A stretch of DNA of 5,917 nt from CAYFMS01 sp964491425 (GCA_964491425.1 CAZBFR010000045.1:1-5917), one strand, 5' to 3'. Positions 1-5,887 are shown, numbered from the stretch's first letter. Notes: generated by a model not told the origin, from the letters alone. Program-made: numbers and translations.

Positions 1-909
1 TTTTGGAAGCGATGGGTTGCCGTTTAAGAAGGCGGAGGTGGACATTGGTTTTTTCCCTGCCGGTTGAAGCGAGAGAATTTCGAGAGCCGTTGAACCCGTG
101 CCGATAAACAGTCGGCCGTTTTCGACGAGAATTTCACCGGGCGTTAAGGTCATCTCCGCAAGGCGTGTGTCGAGAATGCGAACCGTGCTTGATCCGAAGT
201 GGGTAAAAATTCCCGGAAAGCGCTCGTAGGCTCGGCGCTTCGCGTCGATCGTTTCGGCAGATTCGGTCCAGTTAACCTTAGCATCCTGTTTGCTCAAAAG
301 TTTACAAAAAGTCGCCTCCGTGTCGTTTTGTGGAGTGCCCGTAGAGCCCGAAAGAAGATCGCGAATTGCTTCAACGAGAAGAGGGGGGCCGACATCGGCA
401 ACCTGCGCCTCAAGGGCTTTGTAGGTCGCATTAGAAGCGAGTGGAAATCGAATCTGACGCAAAATTGGGCCATGGTCCATTTTTTCGTCCATGACGATAA
501 TTGAGATACCCGTTTCATTTTCACGAGCGGCGATTGCGGCTTGTTTTGGAGTTGGTCCGCGCCATTTTGGAAGGAGTGACGGGTGAACGTTAATTGCCCC
601 GAGTTTCGGAATCGCGAGCGTTGCGGCCGGAAGAATCTTTCCGTACGCGAAAACGACAAATAAATCGGGGTTGAGCGTGCGGAGCATGTGATTAAAGTTT
701 TCGTCCTTTAGATTCCCGGGCGCGGTAACCGGTATGCCGTGCTTGACCGCTTCAAGTTCAACTGGCGAAGGGATAAGGAGCTGCTTGCGACCCTGGGGCT
801 TCGCAGACTGGGTAACGACGAGGGCGACCTCTAGTTCCTTGTCGTTAATGAGCGCCGAAAGAAAAGGTACGGCAAAATCTGGAGTCCCAAAGAAAACGAT
901 TCGTGTCAT
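1..909 (-). CDS. fmt: Methionyl-tRNA formyltransferase, C-terminus cut by window edge
   Basis: This cytosolic enzyme transfers a formyl group from 10-formyltetrahydrofolate to Met-tRNA(fMet) to make the bacterial initiator tRNA. The frame is open for 303 codons from the ATG at 909 to base 1 with no stop. The family is usually about 310-320 residues, so only a short C-terminal piece is missing. The N-terminus carries the family signature FFGTPDFAVP (residues 6-15). The catalytic Asn-His-Asp set is visible as N107 and H109 in NVHPSLLPKWRG and D145 in MDHGPI. The C-terminal tRNA-binding domain follows from about residue 205 (KVNWTESAETI), with the conserved RAYERFPGIFT stretch. The loop reads RGPTP where many homologues have RGAAP. 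The start overlaps the def stop as ATGA, and AGAGGAG lies 8 bases upstream. Identification is secure; the true end cannot be seen. Confidence 0.96.
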   Translation of the reverse strand, partial: MTRIVFFGTPDFAVPFLSALINDKELEVALVVTQSAKPQGRKQLLIPSPVELEAVKHGIPVTAPGNLKDENFNHMLRTLNPDLFVVFAYGKILPAATLAIPKLGAINVHPSLLPKWRGPTPKQAAIAARENETGISIIVMDEKMDHGPILRQIRFPLASNATYKALEAQVADVGPPLLVEAIRDLLSGSTGTPQNDTEATFCKLLSKQDAKVNWTESAETIDAKRRAYERFPGIFTHFGSSTVRILDTRLAEMTLTPGEILVENGRLFIGTGSTALEILSLQPAGKKPMSTSAFLNGNPSLPK

Positions 910-1397
910 AGGATTGACTCCTCTTTTTCTTTTGTAAGTTCGTGGAGACTGTGGGCACGGTCGATAAAGAGAATCCCGTCAAGGTGATCGATTTCATGTT
1001 GAAAAATGACCGAGAGAAGACCACCAGTTTTAATCGTTTCTTCCTCTCCTTTTTCGTTAATTGCCGTTGCGGTGATTGCTTTGTGACGCTCTACGACGCC
1101 AAAGATTCCCGGAACGGAAAGACATCCTTCTTCGCTATCGACCATTTTCTCCGAGCGCTTCGTAATAACCGGATTGAAAAATGCTTTTACTCCTCGCGGG
1201 GTTTGCGCGACGATAAGGCGAATTTTTTGGTTGATTTGTGGGGCTGCGAGTCCGACGCCGTTTTCGAGCTTCATCGTTTCTTTCATATCGGCGACAAGCG
1301 CACGCATTTCTTCGCTCGTAATTTCGGAAATCGAAAGAGGGCGCGATTTTTCGCGAAGTTCGGGATCTGGATTATGGAGAACGCGTCGGCGTGTCAT
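906..1397 (-). CDS. def: Peptide deformylase
   Basis: Metal-dependent hydrolase that removes the N-formyl group from nascent proteins at the ribosome exit. All three family motifs are intact: GVGLAAPQ (residues 47-54), EGCLSVPG (90-97, metal ligand C92) and QHEIDHLDG (133-141, ligands H134 and H138, catalytic E135). At 163 residues it has a normal length for a compact bacterial deformylase. The start is fixed by the typical opening RRVLHNPDPELREKS, which resembles the usual 'iL.yPdp.Lr..s' beginning of the family. This start lies 26 bases inside the end of the priA-like gene, and the TGA stop overlaps the fmt ATG by 4 bases, so expression is probably translationally coupled. No Shine-Dalgarno precedes the ATG; the bases just upstream are AATCTCCCAACCT. 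Fmt and Def are functional partners and commonly adjacent. Confidence 0.97.
   Translation of the reverse strand: MTRRRVLHNPDPELREKSRPLSISEITSEEMRALVADMKETMKLENGVGLAAPQINQKIRLIVAQTPRGVKAFFNPVITKRSEKMVDSEEGCLSVPGIFGVVERHKAITATAINEKGEEETIKTGGLLSVIFQHEIDHLDGILFIDRAHSLHELTKEKEESIL
918..924 (-). promoter_or_regulatory. Shine-Dalgarno site of fmt
   Basis: AGAGGAG on the minus strand, 8 bases before the fmt ATG and inside the 3' end of def. It is the only convincing Shine-Dalgarno I find in the minus-strand operon. It supports the ATG at 909 as the start and suggests fmt can be initiated independently of def. Confidence 0.7.
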
Positions 1398-2901
1398 AGG
1401 TTGGGAGATTTGATTCGATAATAATCGCGTCGTCTAAAGTATACAATGATTTTCGCTCCTCTAGATCAGTTTCTTCCGTCGTTGTTACTACGGTCGAGGA
1501 TCCATCCGGCTGTGTAATCGTGTACGTACGCGAGAATGGGGCCATTTTATAGCGAAGTCGAGTTTCTCGAAGATCGGAGAGAAAAGTCGTTGTCTCGAGC
1601 ATCGAAAGATAATAGGAGGGCTGATAGCTTTGAACAAGGCAAGGAGCGTTTTGTGCACGGGCAAACGAAATGATTTGGTAGAGACGTCGCGCGCGGTTTT
1701 CGGTACCGCCAATATCGGTGTTTTGAAGTGCGAGGTCTGGGAACAAATCGACAACAAGATCGGTTTGCTTCTCGAAGGGTTCGTAAGCCGTTCGGAAGAA
1801 ACTATCGGTTGCGAGAACGAGCGGTTTTGTCGTCTCTTGTTTTTTCTCGTTTATCTCGCCGACGATCGTTTTTCCGAAGAGGGTTTTTAGGGTCGAGAGT
1901 ACCGTTGTACTCGACTTTTCCGCATCCATTTCTTGATTACGGTTGAGGAAATATAGCACGCTTTTTCCGCTTTGTAAAGCCTCTTTTGTTTGTTCGAGGA
2001 CCGCTTCGGAGAGAAGTGGGTGGGCGGTTTTTTCGCCGACTTCTTTTAATGGAATGATCTTTACCCTGGGCGGAGATTGGAGTACGGGCGTACTTGAAAG
2101 AAGTGAGGGGAACGCGTCGGTTTCGATAACTCGAACACCCTGGCTTCTTAGAAGGGACGCGGAAAGAGGGGCGAGAAAACGAGGATTGCGCTCGAGGTAT
2201 TCGTAGTCGTCGCTCGTGCTGTTTAAGACGATGGCAAATTTTGTCGTACGCGCCGGAAGAAGTGTTCCAAGACGCGTTGTCACAAGAGAATGTATTTCAT
2301 CGCGGAACCAACGACTCATCGTTTCTCGTTTCTTTGCTCTCGGGGTCTTCGAGGTAAGGCAGGGAATCCCTAGGATCGCGCTAACGCGGTCCGCAAGCCG
2401 AGGGTTTGGAGCGATAATAAGCGTTCTTCCAAGTTTGGACGCTTGGTGTGCAAGAGCAATTTGACCCTCGAGCGAGAGTTGCGCGAAATCGACCGCCCGA
2501 TCCTTTAGTGACTTGGTAATAACCTCGGCATCGTTTTTATTAAGTGTAAGGCGAAGTTTCGCTGAAGAATGAACCGTACCTTTGGGCTCAATCGGACTAA
2601 AATCATGAAGAAGAAAATAATAGAGTTGAGACGGTGTTGTAATAATCGCGCTCGCGATTTTTTTAATCCGTTCAAGATCCGAGACACGGTAGCATCTTTT
2701 TGTAACGACGGACTCTACTTTGGACAGCCGTTTAATTGCACTTGTCTTTACGACACGTTGAACGACCCCAAGTACGCGCTTTCCCCGGAACGGAATTGTT
2801 ACGAGGTCGCCAACCGATACCGAGAGTCCATCCGGAATCGCATAATCAAAAACATCGAATCTCCTAGGAAGCCGGAGAACCGGGTAGACGTGGGCGATCA
2901 T
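1372..2901 (-). CDS. priA: Degenerate PriA-like primosomal protein N' (no helicase or zinc motifs)
   Basis: PriA restarts stalled replication forks by binding them and loading the replicative helicase. Residues 1-105 match the N-terminal 3'-DNA-binding domain (PVLRLPRRFDVFDYAIPDGL, then VGDLVTIPFRGKRVLGVV). The rest follows the PriA fold in order, but with erased motifs. TLIIAPNPRLA (160-170) stands where 'LVLVPEI' is expected, TTRLGTLLPA (208-217) where 'GTRSAlFaP' is, and FAIVLNSTSDDYEY (222-235) replaces 'liivDEEHd.sYKq'. SGKSVLYFLNRNQ (311-323) matches 'g.qvLlFlNRRG', and DLRETRLRYKMAPFSR (443-458) matches 'eL..R....yPPF.r'. No Walker A GxTGSGKT-type sequence is present. The protein has only three cysteines (70, 181, 421), too few for the usual two-zinc cluster. 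At 509 residues it is shorter than the roughly 730 of typical PriA. The priA-def-fmt order supports the call. It probably acts as a structural or DNA-binding protein without ATPase activity. The ATG at 2901 has no clear Shine-Dalgarno and lies one base after the upstream stop. Confidence 0.88.
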   Translation of the reverse strand: MIAHVYPVLRLPRRFDVFDYAIPDGLSVSVGDLVTIPFRGKRVLGVVQRVVKTSAIKRLSKVESVVTKRCYRVSDLERIKKIASAIITTPSQLYYFLLHDFSPIEPKGTVHSSAKLRLTLNKNDAEVITKSLKDRAVDFAQLSLEGQIALAHQASKLGRTLIIAPNPRLADRVSAILGIPCLTSKTPRAKKRETMSRWFRDEIHSLVTTRLGTLLPARTTKFAIVLNSTSDDYEYLERNPRFLAPLSASLLRSQGVRVIETDAFPSLLSSTPVLQSPPRVKIIPLKEVGEKTAHPLLSEAVLEQTKEALQSGKSVLYFLNRNQEMDAEKSSTTVLSTLKTLFGKTIVGEINEKKQETTKPLVLATDSFFRTAYEPFEKQTDLVVDLFPDLALQNTDIGGTENRARRLYQIISFARAQNAPCLVQSYQPSYYLSMLETTTFLSDLRETRLRYKMAPFSRTYTITQPDGSSTVVTTTEETDLEERKSLYTLDDAIIIESNLPTYDTPTRSP

Positions 2902-2902
2902 A

Positions 2903-3691
2903 CTAATTTGGCATCAGGGTAGCGACAAGATAGCCGACTCCGACAGGCGCCTCGTAGGAAAGAATCGAGGTCGACGTTGCGACGCCGTCGAGCGCTCCAA
3001 AGAGCATAAGCCATTGACGATAGCAGTGGTCTTCCGCTGTTTTTCGTAGTTCAGGATCGAGCGAGAGAAGACCGGCGGAGCTTCGTTCGATAAGAATTTC
3101 TTGCATGCGCGTGTCAAAGAGAGGACCGGATTCGTGGAACCCGGAAGGGGACTCTTTTTTAACGCGATGAGAAAGATCTCCGGACGCAATAATCGCGACG
3201 CGTCGGTTTGAATGGAAAATCGCCTCTTGAAGAGCCTGCCCGAAAATAAAATGTTCTTTTTCATCAAGTTCGCTATACGTAATCGGGAGAATTTGAACAT
3301 CGGGCAATACTTCCGCGATATAGGAAAGCGGAACGGCGCTTGCGTAGTGGAGGATATCGCTCGTCATCGTTAGTCGTATCTCTTCTTGCCGAAGCGAGCG
3401 TTGCGTTCGGTCGGCGAGAAGGGTATCGGGAGGAAAAACGAGCGGGTAGTCGAGCACGCCAAACTCGGACAAATCGAAACGAATCGGGGCGTGGAGGTTG
3501 ATCGAAAAACTATCGGAGTAAAGATACGGGTGCTCGCTTAGAAGGAGAATCGTATCCGGTTTCGCGGCGTAGAGTTCGAGGGCAAACTCACGCATCGCGT
3601 CCACCGTTTGTAGAACGGCATGCATCCCCTCCGGATTTATTTGCGGAAGAAGAAGGGGAGAGTGTGGAGTGACGCCGGCGAAAACGATCAT
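2903..3691 (-). CDS. LigB-type class III extradiol dioxygenase-like protein (AmmeMemoRadiSam-associated type)
   Basis: This 262-residue protein resembles the LigB-fold domain that, in many bacteria, sits in front of an AMMECR1 domain in AmmeMemoRadiSam-type proteins. Family-like stretches are VTPHSPLLLPQI (7-18), AKPDTILLLSEHPYLYSDSFSI (43-64, quoted in two parts: AKPDTILLL, SEHPYLYSDSFSI), SGDLSHR (170-176), SGPLFDTRMQEIL (188-200), FGALDG (231-236) and SYEAPVGVGYLVA (245-257). By analogy with LigB, H10, H54 and E247 are the likely metal ligands and H175 the catalytic base; this is inferred, not demonstrated. No AMMECR1 domain follows, and no radical-SAM partner is in view. The substrate is unknown, since few members of this branch are characterised. 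No signal peptide is evident, so it should be cytoplasmic. The start overlaps the upstream gene's stop as ATGA with no Shine-Dalgarno (CTCCTCC, the opposite polarity, lies upstream), which points to translational coupling. Confidence 0.85.
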   Translation of the reverse strand: MIVFAGVTPHSPLLLPQINPEGMHAVLQTVDAMREFALELYAAKPDTILLLSEHPYLYSDSFSINLHAPIRFDLSEFGVLDYPLVFPPDTLLADRTQRSLRQEEIRLTMTSDILHYASAVPLSYIAEVLPDVQILPITYSELDEKEHFIFGQALQEAIFHSNRRVAIIASGDLSHRVKKESPSGFHESGPLFDTRMQEILIERSSAGLLSLDPELRKTAEDHCYRQWLMLFGALDGVATSTSILSYEAPVGVGYLVATLMPN

Positions 3692-5058
3692 AGGTCGGAG
3701 GAGATTGCGGTTCCGGTAACATGGATATCAAGGACGGTTTGCGGAACGGTAAGAATATCGGCTTCTTCAAAGCCGAGAGAGGTAAATACCGAGAGACTCT
3801 CAAACGGACGCTTAAGTTGTTCGGAGATCATGTAGATCGTTCCGTCAGCACCTTTTATAAGCGCGCCGTCCGGCATCGTTAAAGCGTTTCCTTCCCGATA
3901 TTGCTCGACCTCAACCGGCGTTGCACGAGTAAGCGGGGCCCCCTTAAACCTTGCGGTTAAAATCGACTTATCAATAATCGGGTGACGCTTTCCGTTTTCG
4001 ATAAAGAAGACCGCTCCCGTTGTCGAAAGCTGAAGAAGTTTTCCTTGTGGGTCCTTTGTTTTCATTGTGATCATTTCTCCGATCTCAAATCCGGTAAGTT
4101 CATCTTCGCCAACGTCGATTAGTTCATCTTCAACAAATCCGATCGAGCGATAGACTTCGTTACTCTCAAACGGACGAAGGGTATCGTTTACGAGAAGATA
4201 GCGGGTATCATTTTTCGTCTTAAGAAGCGCGTAGTTTGGAAACGAAATCGGTCGGCCTGTTTCATAGTTCTCAAGAACGGTATCTGGAACTTCGACGATG
4301 AGACCCGGGTTAAAGCGAGAAACGAAGGCGCTCCAAGACGTAATATGACGCTTCATTCCGTACTGAATAAGATACACGTCGGGGCTTGAAGCACCCTTAA
4401 GAAGCGTTCCAGTGATATGGTTTACCCCAAACCAATCCTCCCAAATCATCGCAAAATTTCGGTTTCCTTCGATATGTGGCGTATAGGCGTAGAGCGCGGC
4501 CGTTGCTGCGTTTTGCGGAACGACAATTTCGTTATTGATCTCGACTTCGACTCCTGGTCCATACTTACCCTGCGTTGTTCCCTTGCTTTCAATGTCTTCA
4601 AGGTAGCCGTCGACGAATTGGAGCGCTGCGCTATTCACTTGTTTTCCAAATCCCTTCCAGCGTTGAATTGCAGGATCATCCTTACTACAGCTATCGCAAA
4701 CCGCGTATCCGGTTGCCCAATCGAGTTGGCGCTCGGTCGGCGAATCGTCCATAACAAGACTCTGCTCCTTTTGGAGTAGGACGAGAAGAAACTTCGGATT
4801 GATCCCAACGTTTAAGCTCGTAAGCCAAATAATTTCCGCGGCGGTTCGTTTCGCGCCGGTGTGATCCTCGAGGATTTTCGACCCAAGCGCCCCGCGGTTA
4901 AGAATAGATTGAATTTGACCAAGGTTAAGGGCGTCCGAATCCACAAGCTCCGAATCCGAAAGGATATAGTTCGGATTAAAGGTAAAAGCGTTCGTATCCC
5001 CAGCAAATCCGAAAAACAATACCCCTAAAAACACGGGAAAAATAAGGCTTTTTCTCAT
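3688..5058 (-). CDS. Secreted cell-wall-associated protein with lysozyme-like N-terminal domain and four C-terminal repeats
   Basis: First gene of the operon, 456 residues. Residues 1-24 form a signal peptide: MRKS, a hydrophobic core LIFPVFLGVLFFGFAG, then a likely cut after TNA. Residues 26-212 resemble a secreted domain that I associate with actinobacterial and CPR cell-wall proteins. Its marks are FNPNYILSDSEL (27-38), AQIQ-like LGQIQSILN (46-54), INPKFLLVLLQKEQSLV (86-102), ATGYAVCDSCSKDDPAIQRW (115-134) and NAATAALYAYTPH (183-195) ending in WEDWFG. The context of E98 recalls the catalytic glutamate of lytic transglycosylases, so peptidoglycan cleavage is a reasonable but unproven role. 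C121 and C124 may form a disulfide. Residues 227-452 hold four divergent repeats of about 55 residues, each with a K/L-R-P/H-x core (KRHITS, LRPFES, KRHPII, KRPFES), probably a surface or wall-binding module. The ATG at 5058 lies a few bases after the predicted transcription start and has no Shine-Dalgarno. Confidence 0.8.
   Translation of the reverse strand: MRKSLIFPVFLGVLFFGFAGDTNAFTFNPNYILSDSELVDSDALNLGQIQSILNRGALGSKILEDHTGAKRTAAEIIWLTSLNVGINPKFLLVLLQKEQSLVMDDSPTERQLDWATGYAVCDSCSKDDPAIQRWKGFGKQVNSAALQFVDGYLEDIESKGTTQGKYGPGVEVEINNEIVVPQNAATAALYAYTPHIEGNRNFAMIWEDWFGVNHITGTLLKGASSPDVYLIQYGMKRHITSWSAFVSRFNPGLIVEVPDTVLENYETGRPISFPNYALLKTKNDTRYLLVNDTLRPFESNEVYRSIGFVEDELIDVGEDELTGFEIGEMITMKTKDPQGKLLQLSTTGAVFFIENGKRHPIIDKSILTARFKGAPLTRATPVEVEQYREGNALTMPDGALIKGADGTIYMISEQLKRPFESLSVFTSLGFEEADILTVPQTVLDIHVTGTAISSDL
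3796..4176 (-). repeat. Exact 15-base direct repeat marking related protein modules
   Basis: ACTCTCAAACGGACG (plus-strand reading) occurs at 3796-3810 and again at 4162-4176, 366 bases apart and in the same reading frame. It encodes RPFES in repeat modules 2 and 4 of the secreted protein. The surrounding residues are also similar (LRPFESNEVYRSIGF and KRPFESLSVFTSLGF), so it most likely reflects tandem module duplication, here as an alternating pair. The entry spans from the first to the last copy. Confidence 0.75.
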
Positions 5059-5066
5059 AGATAACC

Positions 5067-5075
5067 ATTATATCA
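5067..5075 (-). promoter_or_regulatory. Extended -10 promoter of the minus-strand operon
   Basis: The minus strand reads TGATATAAT, a perfect extended -10 (TGN + TATAAT). No good -35 is found at 16-18 bases (candidates such as AAAACG), which is tolerable for an extended -10. Transcription should start near 5060-5061, leaving only about 2-3 bases before the ATG at 5058, so the message is expected to be essentially leaderless. This fits the absence of a Shine-Dalgarno there. Confidence 0.72.
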
Positions 5076-5077
5076 CA

Positions 5078-5106
5078 TTGACAAAACGGCGTTTTTGTGC
5101 TATTCT
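5078..5106 (+). promoter_or_regulatory. Near-consensus promoter for the plus-strand gene
   Basis: TTGACA at 5078-5083 is a perfect -35. Exactly 17 bases separate it from TATTCT at 5101-5106, and TGC directly before makes an extended -10 (TGCTATTCT). The expected start is around 5112-5113. This should be a strong housekeeping-sigma promoter. It overlaps the divergent operon promoter, whose -10 lies only five bases left of this -35. Confidence 0.82.
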
Positions 5107-5110
5107 TAAG

Positions 5111-5137
5111 CGTCGTATTTCACTTCGAAATGCGGCG
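5111..5137 (+). other. Stem-loop at the predicted 5' end of the mRNA
   Basis: CGTCGTATTTC (5111-5121) pairs with GAAATGCGGCG (5127-5137) over 11 positions, two of them G-U pairs, around a 5-base loop ACTTC. It begins almost exactly at the predicted transcription start and ends 15 bases before the Shine-Dalgarno site. A 5'-terminal stem of this kind can protect a message from 5'-end-dependent decay. It could equally be an operator, but the two G-U pairs make it a better RNA hairpin than a DNA palindrome. Confidence 0.6.
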
Positions 5138-5152
5138 TTCTCTCCCACCCCC

Positions 5153-5158
5153 AGGAGG
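5153..5158 (+). promoter_or_regulatory. Perfect Shine-Dalgarno AGGAGG
   Basis: AGGAGG ends 5 bases before the ATG at 5164. It decides both the start and the coding strand of the following gene against a longer antisense open frame. It contrasts with the weak or absent sites in the minus-strand operon. Confidence 0.88.
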
Positions 5159-5163
5159 CCACC

Positions 5164-5775
5164 ATGGCAGCCTTGCTGTTTTTCAACGAGGACGGGACCA
5201 CCGTCCCCGGCGCACACGCCGTGGTCGAAGCCGAGCACCTCTTCGATGATCACGAGGGCGTCAAGCCCAACGGATTCCGTCTGATCGAAGAGTTCTCTCC
5301 CGAGGACCTCATCGAATACGCGGAGCTGTGCGGTGACAACGACCCCCTCCCTCACCGGTTCTCGTCCGAGAAGGTCGAGACCCCACGGCACCTCATTGTG
5401 ACCACCGACCTCGGCACCGTGCACGTCGTGTACGGCTCGGAGATCGAGGACCTGCTCGCCAAGAGCAGCGGACTCGGGGAAGAGGTCGAGGAGGTTTTTG
5501 TCCTCGTCCGCGAGACGAGCTCGGTCGTGATCGACCTCACCCGCCTCGACGACTATCTGGTCGTCGAGGAGCGTGTGGACGACTCGTTCGTCTCGGAGCG
5601 GTACGATGACGAGTTCGTCGGACCCTTGCGGGAGTCGACCACCCTCGGCGCGTTCATCGCGCGTCAGGGGGGTGACGAGGGCATCAAGCGGTTCACGCTC
5701 GAGGGTCGCTACCGGTCCAGTCGCATGAGTCGGCAGGATCGTCTCAAGATCGATCGGCGGAGTGCGCTTCTCTAG
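5164..5775 (+). CDS. Unrecognised acidic 203-residue protein, GC-rich and probably highly expressed
   Basis: I do not recognise this protein. It has no signal peptide or membrane segment, so it should be cytoplasmic. It is strongly acidic overall (about 43 Asp/Glu against 22 Lys/Arg) with a basic tail: the last 30 residues contain about 10 Lys/Arg and 3 Asp/Glu, including GRYRSSRMSRQDRLKIDRR. It has one cysteine (C56, in ELCGDND) and no tryptophan. Residues 76-127 alternate hydrophobic strands (HLIVTTDLGTVHVVY, EVFVLVRE, SSVVIDL), suggesting a beta-rich core. The coding status is supported by a near-consensus promoter, a perfect Shine-Dalgarno 5 bases upstream and consistent G/C-ending codons (GAG, GTC, CTC, GAC). 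Base composition is clearly higher in G+C than the operon to the left: 41 of 60 at 5401-5460 against 25 of 60 at 4081-4140. This points to transfer, or to a gene class with distinct codon selection. A nucleic-acid-binding role through the basic tail is only a guess. Confidence 0.85.
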   Translation: MAALLFFNEDGTTVPGAHAVVEAEHLFDDHEGVKPNGFRLIEEFSPEDLIEYAELCGDNDPLPHRFSSEKVETPRHLIVTTDLGTVHVVYGSEIEDLLAKSSGLGEEVEEVFVLVRETSSVVIDLTRLDDYLVVEERVDDSFVSERYDDEFVGPLRESTTLGAFIARQGGDEGIKRFTLEGRYRSSRMSRQDRLKIDRRSALL

Positions 5776-5797
5776 CGCTACCCGCTGGTCGAACGTG

Positions 5798-5819
5798 CCG
5801 GAAGTGAACTCACTTCCGG
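5798..5819 (+). other. Perfect 9-bp hairpin after the acidic-protein gene
   Basis: CCGGAAGTG (5798-5806) and CACTTCCGG (5811-5819) are perfect inverted arms around the loop AACT; a tenth A-T pair is possible. It lies 22 bases after the stop codon. No T-run follows, so it is not a standard intrinsic terminator. It may act in transcript processing, 3'-end protection or attenuation together with the adjacent hairpin. Confidence 0.65.
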
Positions 5820-5820
5820 A

Positions 5821-5858
5821 CCCGTCAAAATGCATGACGATTCGTGCACTTTGACGGG
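5821..5858 (+). other. 16-bp hairpin directly next to the first
   Basis: CCCGTCAAAATGCATG (5821-5836) pairs with CGTGCACTTTGACGGG (5843-5858) around the loop ACGATT. There is one A-C mismatch and one wobble pair, and the basal 9 bp are perfect. It begins one base after the previous hairpin, so the two could stack. No T-run follows. The bases just after the 3' arm can form a small competing stem (GGGA 5856-5859 with TCCC 5865-5868), so an alternative fold upstream of the next gene is possible. Confidence 0.65.
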
Positions 5859-5877
5859 AATTCATCCCACCGCCTTT

Positions 5878-5882
5878 GGAGG
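5878..5882 (+). promoter_or_regulatory. Shine-Dalgarno GGAGG of the downstream gene
   Basis: GGAGG ends 5 bases before the ATG at 5888, the same spacing as at the upstream gene. Both are also preceded by TCCCACC, giving two very similar leaders. Confidence 0.78.
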
Positions 5883-5887
5883 CACAC

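Noticed and set aside
294..659. A 121-codon minus-strand open frame
   Set aside because: It is an alternative frame inside fmt, which has all its catalytic residues in the other frame.
1372..1397. A 26-base gene overlap as a sign of a frameshift or a wrong def start
   Set aside because: The def opening RRVLHNPDPELREKS is typical of the family and the PriA-like protein runs to a normal stop after its last conserved segment, so both ends look genuine.
942..1421. A 159-codon plus-strand open frame
   Set aside because: It is antisense to def, whose three catalytic motifs are unmistakable; the translation has no recognisable family and no ribosome site.
5079..5084. TTGTCA on the minus strand as the -35 of the operon promoter
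   Set aside because: It lies only 6 bases from TATAAT instead of about 17; it is the complement of the divergent TTGACA.
5158..5167. GCCACCATGG, identical to a eukaryotic Kozak context, raising the idea of a synthetic construct
   Set aside because: AGGAGG at the right bacterial distance, a bacterial promoter and natural neighbours explain the site; the match over a few bases in a GC-rich leader is probably chance.
5798..5858. Intrinsic transcription terminators
   Set aside because: The stems are strong but the following bases (ACCCG and AATTCATCCC) contain no T-run on either strand, so a standard Rho-independent terminator is not supported.
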